DNA of 13,601 nucleotides, taken from NCBI RefSeq assembly GCF_000972705.2, contig NZ_LATL02000074.1, positions 1 through 13,601 of the forward strand, given 5' to 3'. A program made the translations under genes and the position numbers. This DNA is from Limnoraphis robusta CS-951 (lineage in GTDB: Bacteria; Cyanobacteriota; Cyanobacteriia; Cyanobacteriales; Microcoleaceae). This document shows, one piece after another, positions 8,151 to 13,601 of this stretch (its first letter is position 1; each line of letters begins with the position of its first letter). The notes beneath the pieces are model-generated. The model ran no database searches, was not told the DNA's origin, and was given only the letters and a program-made list of their open reading frames with translations.

Positions 8151-8370
8151 GAAGATGAACTACACCCGGCTTATACAAGTCGTGGTTTCTGACGCTTCTT
8201 TGCCCACATTTGCTTCATGCTTCCGCAATCAGTAGGGATGTGCGACTCTGCGTCTAAAGAGGCTCGTTCCAAACCCGCAAGCCCCAACTCAAACAAACCT
8301 GGGCAGCATTGATGTCTCGATCTTCGGTGTGACCGCAATGGGAGCAAATATGAACCCTGTCATTCAAGGT
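8151..8370 (-). ncRNA. Probable TnpB guide RNA (omega/reRNA) from the right end
   Basis: TnpB nucleases work with an RNA made from the tnpB 3' end and the right end of the element, with the guide read from DNA just beyond the element. Here the minus strand past the tnpB stop (8254) carries the CATGAAGCAAATGTGGGC and AAGAAGCGTCAG segments and a terminal hairpin around 8164-8186. With the inner right end the scaffold would stop near 8154; with the outer copy it would extend to about 8080. The 5' limit inside tnpB is an estimate. Confidence 0.5.
8154..8205 (-). repeat. Inner copy of the IS right-end sequence
   Basis: This copy is nearest tnpB. On the minus strand it reads GGGCAAAGAAGCGTCAGAAA, then CCACGACTT, a short loop, AAGCCGGGTG, and ends GTAGTTCATC. 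It is about three-quarters identical to the outer copy, the differences being spread along its length, so the two did not arise by a very recent duplication. Confidence 0.6.
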
Positions 8371-9417
8371 CTTGGGTGTTAATTCCCAACAGTTATTACA
8401 GCGCTGCGTCGGCTTTAATTGTTGGGTTGGAGCTTCTAAAAATATCCCACCCGCTTCGACAACTTTGTACTTGATTGACTCTCGAAGCATTCCTATAGCA
8501 ACGTCTAACAAATTTCGGTTTAATCCGGTTTTTTGACGTTTCCGTTTGCTCCCTTTTTTCGCCTTGCGAGTCATACCTTTGAGATTCAGTTTCTCAGTAG
8601 CAACCAAGCTATTACCGCTTACAATTTGTGCCGCTACTTTGTGAGTCCAGTCTTGCCTTTGGTTGGCAACTTTTCGCTTAGTCTTGCTGATTTGCTCTTG
8701 ATATTTTTTCCATCGACGAGAGGCTTTAACCTTGCGTTTTTCTGGTCTGCGTTTTCTTCTTAACTTCTTAGAGAGTTGAGTTATTTTGTCCTGAGATTGT
8801 TCAAGGAATTTGGGAGACTCAATTAAATCTCCGTTACTTGTCGCAATCGCAACTTTAGAACCAAAGTCTAAGCCAATTGCACCTTTTCCTGTTTGACGAA
8901 CGGGACAGCACTCAACCGCAATTGACGCATACCATTTATTGCTTCGCCAGAAAATAGTGCAGGTCTTAGGAATTCCCCAGGTTCTCGCCTTCCCTCTCAT
9001 TTGAATAGTGATGTTTAAATCTCTTAGATTCAAATAACCGTTTATTCCGTTATTGCTAGTAAGTCTCCAACTTTGCTTATTAGGGTAATCCCACCCGGAA
9101 TAGTGTCGAGAGGATTTGAATTTGGGGTATTTTCCTAATCCTTTGAAGAAACGTTTAAACGCAAAATCAACTCGCTTTAAAGTGGCTTGTAAGGTGTGAG
9201 AACCCAATTTTTTGTACTCAGTCCAAACTTTTTTAAACTCGGGTAGCGAGTTTTGCTGCTCGAAATAATCAACCGAGTGGTTGAACCGTTGGTATTGCGT
9301 TTTTCTGTTAGTAACCGCAGCATTATACAGACAACAGTGCATTCGTCGCGCCCAGTGTAATTGAGTTTCTTGACGACGGTTTGGGTAAAGCCTGTATGTG
9401 ATTCTGCGTGTTACCAT
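8254..9417 (-). CDS. tnpB: TnpB, RNA-guided endonuclease of an IS200/IS605-type element
   Basis: The product is 387 residues when started at the ATG at 9417 (MVTRRITYRLYPNRRQETQL, the typical family N-terminus with LYPN). Numbered from that ATG, the RuvC-like active site is complete: Asp184 in GLDFGSK, Glu275 in ATEKLNLKGM and Asp368 in EDRDINAA. The zinc ribbon is also intact, with Cys340/343 and Cys358/361 (CNNC...CSHC). A long Lys/Arg-rich segment (about 210-300) fits RNA and DNA binding. TnpB proteins cut DNA guided by an RNA from the element's right end and help retain the element after transposon excision; this is established for other members. No tnpA accompanies it. A GTG at 9432 would add five residues, but its next two codons are the TATAAT box, so the ATG is preferred. 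No frameshift or stop is present. Confidence 0.93.
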   Translation of the reverse strand: MVTRRITYRLYPNRRQETQLHWARRMHCCLYNAAVTNRKTQYQRFNHSVDYFEQQNSLPEFKKVWTEYKKLGSHTLQATLKRVDFAFKRFFKGLGKYPKFKSSRHYSGWDYPNKQSWRLTSNNGINGYLNLRDLNITIQMRGKARTWGIPKTCTIFWRSNKWYASIAVECCPVRQTGKGAIGLDFGSKVAIATSNGDLIESPKFLEQSQDKITQLSKKLRRKRRPEKRKVKASRRWKKYQEQISKTKRKVANQRQDWTHKVAAQIVSGNSLVATEKLNLKGMTRKAKKGSKRKRQKTGLNRNLLDVAIGMLRESIKYKVVEAGGIFLEAPTQQLKPTQRCNNCWELTPKTLNDRVHICSHCGHTEDRDINAAQVCLSWGLRVWNEPL

Positions 9418-9423
9418 GTCGGT

Positions 9424-9429
9424 ATTATA
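9424..9429 (-). promoter_or_regulatory. Perfect -10 box directly before tnpB
   Basis: TATAAT on the minus strand ends 7 bp before the ATG at 9417, so transcription would start at or next to the start codon and give a leaderless mRNA. No good -35 hexamer stands 16-18 bp upstream. Confidence 0.45.
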
Positions 9430-9447
9430 CACTTGAACAACAAAGGT

Positions 9448-9511
9448 CGTGATTGTTCACGGAGGCTACGGCGTTATCCCGCCCTACCGTATAGACGACG
9501 GGGATAATCGC
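9448..9511 (-). repeat. IS left-end hairpins
   Basis: Two stem-loops mark the left end upstream of tnpB. One is CGTGA-TTGT-TCACG (9448-9461). The larger one pairs GCG-TTATCCC (9471-9480) with GGGATAA-T-CGC (9501-9511) around a loop of about 20 nt. Subterminal hairpins of this kind are what the Y1 transposase recognises in IS200/IS605 elements. Confidence 0.6.
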
Positions 9512-9541
9512 GCTTTAGTTTTTTGATGGAGTTAATCTTCG

Positions 9542-10024
9542 ATGGCTGACCCAAAACATCTCGCAATACTTAAACAAGGGGTTGCGGTTTGGAACCACTG
9601 GAGAAAACACAACCCACACATTCAACCTGATCTCAAAGGTGCAGATTTACGATCGGCGATGCTGCGGTTATCTAGCCTCAAAGGACTCAACTTAAGCCAA
9701 GCGGATCTCTCAGATGCTGATCTCAAAGGTGCTGATCTGTGGTACGGGAACCTGATCGGTGCTAATCTCAAAGGTGCTGACTTGAGAGGGGCTAACCTTT
9801 GGGGAGTGAACTTTTCCCACACCCAAGTCTTGGGTGCGAATTTTCAAGGTGCAATTCTCACAGGGATTTGTATTTTTGACTGGAAAATTGACAGCCAAAC
9901 GAATTTCAAGAACGTTTTATGTCGATTTATCTACCGCCAAGCCAATCAACAGGAACGACTACCTGACGATCAAAACGCGAGTTTGGCGCCAGGAGATTTC
10001 GGTCGCTGGATTCAAACCCTGTAA
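9542..10024 (+). CDS. Pentapeptide-repeat protein
   Basis: The 160-residue protein contains about 15 consecutive A(D/N)LxG-type pentapeptides (about residues 31-108), which fold as a right-handed quadrilateral beta-helix. The flanks are the usual ones for cyanobacterial members: an N-terminal helix (HLAILKQGVAVWNHWRK) and a C-terminal cap (CRFIYRQANQQERLP...LAPGDFGRWIQ). No signal peptide is visible, so it is probably cytoplasmic. The biochemical role of this subgroup is unknown; gyrase protection as in Qnr proteins should not be assumed. TGGAG lies about 10 nt before the ATG. It starts just outside the IS left end and is followed after 40 bp by the hydrolase-like gene, probably in one transcript. 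Its promoter may lie in or near the IS end. Confidence 0.9.
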   Translation: MADPKHLAILKQGVAVWNHWRKHNPHIQPDLKGADLRSAMLRLSSLKGLNLSQADLSDADLKGADLWYGNLIGANLKGADLRGANLWGVNFSHTQVLGANFQGAILTGICIFDWKIDSQTNFKNVLCRFIYRQANQQERLPDDQNASLAPGDFGRWIQTL

Positions 10025-10064
10025 AATCGAGGTAAATCTTGAACGAATTGCCCACATTTCGACA

Positions 10065-10994
10065 ATGGTTATGGAACCCTTCGGAACCCCGACACCGCAG
10101 TTTTACACCTGGAAAGGCTATCGTTGTGCTTATGAAGTTTATCCAAATATAGACTCCGAAGCTTCCCAAAATTTACCTTTGCTGTTGATCCATCCGATCG
10201 GTGTGGGATTATCGCGTCGGTTTTGGTATCGGTTTTGCGATCGCTGGCAACAGCAAGGTTATCAAAACCCGATCTATAATCCTGATTTACTGGGGTGTGG
10301 TGAGAGTGAAATGCCTCGCATCGCCTACCACCCCAAAGATTGGGCGGAACAACTTAACGAATTTCTGCAAACTGTTATTCAAAGACCTGTTGTTGTGTTG
10401 GTACAAGGTGCGCTTCTCCCCACTGCGATCGCGTTGGTTCAGCTTCAGCAACAACAACAAACGAACTTAATTAAAGGTTTGGTATTATCTGGGCCTCCGG
10501 CTTGGCGAGTGATCACGGATGCAGGTTCACCCACTCAACATCGACTGCTGTGGAATTTGTTTTTTGATGATCCCGTTGGAAGTTTGTTTTGGCTTTATGC
10601 ACGTCGTCGCCAGTTTGTCCAGTCTTTCTCTATTCGTCAACTGTTTGCAGAAGCCGAAGCGGTGGATCAACAATGGCTTGATCTATTAGAAGCCGGATCG
10701 ACGAACTCCAAAAGTCGATATGCGGTGTTTTCCTTTTTAGCGGGGTTTTGGCGAAAAAATTACGAATCTGAAATGGGGGCGATCGCTCAACCGACGTTAG
10801 TCGCGATCGGTGAAAAAGCTTCGAGTATTAGTCGCAAAGGGATTTCAGAAACGCCAGAACAACGCGCTCAAGCCTATCAGAACGGTTGGCCTCATGCTCA
10901 GGCTCGGATTATTCCCGGTCGCAATGTCCTCCCCTACGAATCAACCGCAGAGTTTATAGAGATTGTAGCTGAGTTTCTGCACAGTCTTCCCTAA
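10065..10994 (+). CDS. Alpha/beta-hydrolase-fold protein, apparently lacking the catalytic triad
   Basis: From the ATG at 10065 the product is 309 residues. The fold is clear: LPLLLIHPIGVGLSRRFW (oxyanion-loop region, about 37-54), NPDLLGCGES (about 72-81), a strand-turn-helix PVVVLVQGALLPTAIAL (108-124), PTLVAIGEK (243-251), and a final ARIIPGRNVLPYES (279-292). However, the nucleophile elbow, normally GxSxG, reads GALLP, with Leu117 in place of Ser. The acid position after GEK is Ala, and the usual GHxPH histidine region reads RNVLPY. The protein may bind a ligand rather than hydrolyse it. The frame extends upstream to 9834, but that part overlaps the pentapeptide gene; the 10065 start leaves a 40-bp gap. 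Its Shine-Dalgarno is weak, which suggests expression with the upstream gene. An ATG at 10071 is an alternative. Confidence 0.87.
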   Translation: MVMEPFGTPTPQFYTWKGYRCAYEVYPNIDSEASQNLPLLLIHPIGVGLSRRFWYRFCDRWQQQGYQNPIYNPDLLGCGESEMPRIAYHPKDWAEQLNEFLQTVIQRPVVVLVQGALLPTAIALVQLQQQQQTNLIKGLVLSGPPAWRVITDAGSPTQHRLLWNLFFDDPVGSLFWLYARRRQFVQSFSIRQLFAEAEAVDQQWLDLLEAGSTNSKSRYAVFSFLAGFWRKNYESEMGAIAQPTLVAIGEKASSISRKGISETPEQRAQAYQNGWPHAQARIIPGRNVLPYESTAEFIEIVAEFLHSLP

Positions 10995-11131
10995 GTTGAC
11001 TTCCCTATCTAGAGCAACCTGAACCGATCTGGGGTGAGGGTTTTTGTTAAATCACCGTAGTTTGCTCAGTATAGATTTATATACACTTCTCAGTCTACCT
11101 GCGTAAGTATTACGACTTTTACGGCACTTAC

Positions 11132-11152
11132 TCAGTGATATTACTGATTTTA
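11132..11152 (+). terminator. Weak hairpin terminator candidate after the hydrolase-like gene
   Basis: TCAGT (11132-11136) and ACTGA (11143-11147) form a 5-bp stem followed by TTTT. It is 138 bp past the stop codon and the stem is weak, so this is only a candidate. Confidence 0.25.
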
Positions 11153-11294
11153 AATTTAGATATAAAATTCAATTAAATATAAACATCCGTAGAATTAAGG
11201 AAAATTCCACAAAAGTCAAACCTAAAAAACTAAAATATCCGTAAAAACTATGAATTTTTTGAAACATTTGTCTTTTTAAGAGAGCAGCATACAA

Positions 11295-11310
11295 GGTGAT
11301 TTATGTCACA
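11295..11310. promoter_or_regulatory. CRP-like binding site upstream of the PEP-CTERM gene
   Basis: GGTGA-TTTATG-TCACA matches the cAMP-receptor-protein consensus TGTGA-N6-TCACA at 9 of 10 defined bases. Cyanobacteria have such regulators (SyCRP1 type). The same spot also holds a 7-bp inverted repeat GATTTAT/ATAAATC (11298-11318). It is about 210 bp upstream of the ATG. Confidence 0.4.
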
Positions 11311-11519
11311 TATAAATCTCAGAGATTACACTAATATCATCTTGTTAAAGCCTAATTATGCCTAGATATTGCTCAGAGCTTTAATAATGTAAAGACTCAG
11401 TAAAAAAAACTAAAATTATGTTCAAAACAGTCAATCACAGCTAAGATGTAGAAAGACAATAAAAGTATTCCACAAACACAAAATACTCAAGTTTTTAAAT
11501 TGAATCAGGAGTAGCCCCC

Positions 11520-12266
11520 ATGAAAACTAAACTATTTGCTCTATTAACGGGTCTGACAACTGTTACCACTTTAGTCGCTGCAACAGTACCCGCTCAAGCT
11601 GGAGAAATTGATGATTTAATTCAAGCGTTCCGAGAGTTTGCACCCACTCAAGACCGTATGCAAATTCAAGCTGATGGTGTAAATCTTAAAGAATTTGCTC
11701 TCACAGGGCCTTTAACACTGGGTCAAAGCACGGGAAATTTAGAAGCTGTGTTTCTCGGTGAAGTTGCGGGTCGTCAAAACAATGTTCTAAGCTATTCATC
11801 TAGCAATGGTCAGAGCGGAACAATGTGGTCTGATATCAAAGCTTTTAATGAACTGTATGACTATGGCACAACCAAATCCGATGGTATTACTCATCCTAAA
11901 ATGGGCAGTTTTAACCCAGAATACAATTCTTTAGATGGTTTTCTAGATATTGGTTCAAAGTTGTCTCTGGGTTCATTTGCCGCAGGTGACACCTTAGACT
12001 TTATGTTGTCTAATCCAGATGGTACTTTTGGTTTAAGCTCTGGTAATTTCAAAGCTTATAGCATGACAGGTTTTGAAGATTGGCTCATCTTTGGAGCAGA
12101 AGATAAAATTCTCGCAAACAGTGATATGGACTTTAACGATACTGTATTTGCGGTTAAACTTGGTTCTCCTGCGGCGAGTGTTCCCGAACCTTCAACTATT
12201 GCGGCTTTGATGGGTGTAGGTGCTGCTTTTGGAGTCAGCCGACGCAAAAATGCTAATAAGTCCTAG
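11520..12266 (+). CDS. Secreted PEP-CTERM protein with DUF4114-like domain
   Basis: The 248-residue product has a Sec signal peptide (MKTKLFALLTGL..., cleavage expected after PAQA, residue 27). It ends with a PEP-CTERM sorting signal: VPEPST (221-226), a short hydrophobic segment, then a basic tail RRKNANKS. PEP-CTERM proteins are processed by an exosortase and delivered to the cell surface or extracellular matrix. The segment FEDWLIFGAEDKILANSDMD to FNDTVF (about 185-210) matches the end of DUF4114-type domains, where the acidic residues of SDMDFND may bind calcium (inference). The ATG has AGGAG 8 nt upstream. No exosortase gene is in the window. The long upstream region and the terminator after it indicate a single-gene unit. 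The exact role is unknown; a part in sheath or extracellular polymer is plausible. Confidence 0.88.
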   Translation: MKTKLFALLTGLTTVTTLVAATVPAQAGEIDDLIQAFREFAPTQDRMQIQADGVNLKEFALTGPLTLGQSTGNLEAVFLGEVAGRQNNVLSYSSSNGQSGTMWSDIKAFNELYDYGTTKSDGITHPKMGSFNPEYNSLDGFLDIGSKLSLGSFAAGDTLDFMLSNPDGTFGLSSGNFKAYSMTGFEDWLIFGAEDKILANSDMDFNDTVFAVKLGSPAASVPEPSTIAALMGVGAAFGVSRRKNANKS

Positions 12267-12309
12267 TTGCAGTTAACAAACTCCAGTCAACATCACGAAT
12301 AATTTAATG

Positions 12310-12355
12310 AACCCCCAACTGGAATTTCACAGCATGGGGGTTAGTTATTTTTATT
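12310..12355. terminator. Rho-independent terminator after the PEP-CTERM gene
   Basis: AACCCCC (12310-12316) pairs perfectly with GGGGGTT (12336-12342) around a 19-nt loop and is followed by AGTTATTTTTATT. It lies 43 bp after the stop codon. The upstream side on the minus strand is also T-containing, so weak bidirectional action is possible. Confidence 0.7.
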
Positions 12356-12379
12356 GAATGCGATCGCCTCTCGAAGTGC

Positions 12380-12385
12380 TATAAA
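12380..12385 (+). promoter_or_regulatory. Candidate -10 box for the PhnD-like gene
   Basis: TATAAA, followed by AT, is placed so that transcription would start near 12392, giving a leader of about 41 nt to the ATG at 12433. The nearest -35-like hexamer, TTGAAT (12354-12359), is 20 bp away, which is too far for a strong promoter. A HIP1 octamer (12360-12367) lies between them. Confidence 0.3.
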
Positions 12386-12432
12386 ATGTTATGGTATCGT
12401 TGTCTAAGCAAACTATTGTATCAGTCAGTTCT

Positions 12433-13601
12433 ATGTCACGACAGGATGCCAAAGAAATTTGGAAACTTGTTATCGTTTCGGTTGCAAGTTTATCATTGTT
12501 GGGAATAGCAGTTCACCTGATTATTCCTAAAGAGTTAATTTCTCAAGTTGTACCCGGACAAACCGTTTCACCTCGCTTACAAGCGGATCTGCTGAAAATT
12601 GGAATTCTGACCTCATCCAAAGATTATCAGACTTTTATTGAATATTTACAAGATCAATTGGGAAATCAGTTAGAAATTACTTTGGAGGGGGATGGAAATC
12701 TTTCCTATCAAGCGGCTAAAAATAAAATCATTCAAAATCAGTGGGATATTGTTTTTACTCTTTCTCCGATGCTGTCTGTTGCGGCTAAAGATAATGGATA
12801 TTCGTTTGCAGCCCGGATGTTCCCCAATTTTGAACCTTATTATGAATCCGCTTTATTTGTGAGAAATGATAGTTCGATTCAATCTTTGGCTGATTTAAAA
12901 CCCACAACAACAATTGCTTTGGGTGACTTTAACTCCGCCTCCAGTTTTTATATGCCGATTTATGATTTATATGGTAAAACCTTAAGAGTAAATGCAGGAA
13001 ACCGTTCTTCTCAAATTCGAGAAATGGTAAAAAGTGGAAAAGTAGATGTGGGTGCAAGTTCTTTTGATTTAGTTAAAGATAATCCGGCTTTTCGGATGAT
13101 TCATGTCAGTCGAAAAATTCCTGGTTCCGGGGTTTATCTGTCTCCCAAGTTATCAAAGTCGGATCAAACACTTCTGAAAAAAGTATTGTTAGATGCTCCT
13201 GCTATAATTAAACAACAAGCAAACTATGATGTAGGTCAAGAACCAGATTACACAATGTTTGTCGGAATTTCACGTCGAGCGGAAGAAGTTCTAGCTTGTG
13301 CAGATTTTTCTCAAAATCAAATTAACTTTTTTTGTCCGCCTTCCAACACGGATTATATTGCATCTAACGAGACTGCTGTTATCGGTAAAGTCAATGGGTT
13401 TAGTTATGTTGATAATGATACACTTCATCTAACATTATCAGGAAAAGATGGTAATTTGTATCGTGTGGTTGTGGCTCGGAAAATTCTCAATCAAGTTCCA
13501 AATGCACCACCACCTCCCGGTTTAATTAATAAAACGCTTCAAATTATTGGAGTTCAACCTGTTGAAGTTAACAGTCGTTTAGAGTTAAAAGTCGAACAAG
13601 C
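12433..13601 (+). CDS. Membrane-anchored PhnD-type solute-binding protein, 3' end cut by window
   Basis: The frame is open from 12433 to the window end (389 complete codons). An N-terminal hydrophobic segment (about 10-31) without a lipobox suggests a signal anchor. It is followed by a periplasmic-binding domain of the PhnD type (about 50-290): KIGILTSSKDYQTFIEYLQD at the start, a WDIVFTLSP segment, the signature SLADLKPTTTIALGDFNSAS, and MVKSGKVDVGASSFDLVK. In this superfamily such domains bind phosphonate, phosphate-like or other small ligands; the ligand here cannot be told. A further C-terminal part (from about residue 325, GKVNGFSYVDNDTLHLTLSG) is not part of a normal PhnD protein. No ABC-transporter gene lies upstream. 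There is no Shine-Dalgarno. An in-frame ATG at 12391 would add 14 residues but sits where transcription would begin. Confidence 0.8.
   Translation, partial: MSRQDAKEIWKLVIVSVASLSLLGIAVHLIIPKELISQVVPGQTVSPRLQADLLKIGILTSSKDYQTFIEYLQDQLGNQLEITLEGDGNLSYQAAKNKIIQNQWDIVFTLSPMLSVAAKDNGYSFAARMFPNFEPYYESALFVRNDSSIQSLADLKPTTTIALGDFNSASSFYMPIYDLYGKTLRVNAGNRSSQIREMVKSGKVDVGASSFDLVKDNPAFRMIHVSRKIPGSGVYLSPKLSKSDQTLLKKVLLDAPAIIKQQANYDVGQEPDYTMFVGISRRAEEVLACADFSQNQINFFCPPSNTDYIASNETAVIGKVNGFSYVDNDTLHLTLSGKDGNLYRVVVARKILNQVPNAPPPPGLINKTLQIIGVQPVEVNSRLELKVEQ

Larger units (their letters stand above)
8079..9515 (-). mobile_element. tnpB-only IS200/IS605-type insertion sequence
   Basis: The element contains a single gene, tnpB, and no tnpA (Y1 transposase), so it would depend on a transposase supplied in trans. 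Hairpin-forming ends rather than terminal inverted repeats flank the gene: a left end at about 9448-9511 and a right end at about 8079-8205. The right-end sequence is present twice, so the outer boundary on that side could be near 8154 or near 8080. The left boundary is placed just beyond the hairpin and is approximate. It sits between the lipoprotein and pentapeptide genes and disrupts neither. Confidence 0.75.
10995..11519. other. AT-rich intergenic region before the PEP-CTERM gene
   Basis: These 525 bp hold no credible gene. They contain a weak terminator-like hairpin after the hydrolase gene (11132-11152), an interrupted GTAAGT/ACTTAC stem just before it (11103-11131), a CRP-like palindrome (11295-11310), and A/T runs toward the PEP-CTERM start. 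The length suggests that regulatory DNA of the PEP-CTERM gene fills much of it. Confidence 0.6.

Noticed and set aside
9418..9432. GTG start for tnpB at 9432
   Set aside because: The codons after it form the TATAAT box, and MVTRRITYRLYPN from the ATG at 9417 is the usual TnpB beginning.
9622..9898. Minus-strand open frames inside the pentapeptide gene
   Set aside because: They mirror the pentapeptide repeat; the regular Ser/Pro/Leu pattern is an artefact of reading the repeat backwards.
9834..10064. Upstream extension of the hydrolase-like gene to an ATG at 9834
   Set aside because: The extension would overlap 190 bp of the pentapeptide gene and its residues do not look like a hydrolase N-terminus.
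12391..12432. Upstream in-frame ATG for the PhnD-like gene at 12391
   Set aside because: It has no ribosome site and coincides with the predicted transcription start; not excluded, but less likely.
1..13601. CRISPR array, tRNA or rRNA genes
   Set aside because: No set of regularly spaced identical repeats, no cloverleaf with conserved T-loop and no rRNA segment was recognised by eye; a tRNAscan or Infernal run would settle this.

Overview
The window reads as chromosomal DNA from a cyanobacterium, most likely a filamentous, oscillatorialean type (Planktothrix/Lyngbya-like; this rank is inference). The evidence is an adjacent psaA-psaB pair for the photosystem I core, a cyanobacterial style of pentapeptide-repeat protein, a PEP-CTERM protein, a tnpB-type insertion sequence of the kind common in cyanobacteria, and six exact copies of the HIP1 octamer GCGATCGC (405, 1158, 10237, 10425, 10779, 12360).

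Left part, minus strand: psaB (cut by the window start) and psaA, with a 166-bp spacer that holds a hairpin-forming element. Upstream of psaA lies about 600 bp without a gene, rich in short palindromes. It carries a plausible sigma-70 promoter close to psaA and an RpaB-box-like sequence further out. Next comes a two-domain cupin protein, also on the minus strand. Its leader holds two inverted repeats that share one arm and so cannot form together.

Middle, plus strand: a long secreted lipoprotein with a conserved N-terminal part and a very acidic C-terminal tail built from 22- and 25-residue tandem repeats. An IS200/IS605-type element with only tnpB (minus strand) follows. Its TnpB has all RuvC and zinc-finger residues, and its right-end sequence occurs twice in tandem (about 52 nt each, offset 74 nt).

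Right part, plus strand: a pentapeptide-repeat protein and an alpha/beta-hydrolase-fold protein form a probable two-gene unit. The hydrolase lacks recognisable Ser, Asp and His catalytic residues and may be a pseudoenzyme. After a 525-bp AT-rich gap with a CRP-like site come a secreted PEP-CTERM protein with a DUF4114-type ending, a hairpin terminator, and the start of a membrane-anchored PhnD-type solute-binding protein that runs off the window.

Apart from psaA/psaB and the probable pentapeptide-hydrolase pair, the genes look like separate transcription units. No tRNA, rRNA or CRISPR array was seen. The most unusual points are the duplicated TnpB right end (which bears on where its guide RNA ends), the apparent pseudoenzyme hydrolase, and the switch-like leader of the cupin gene.
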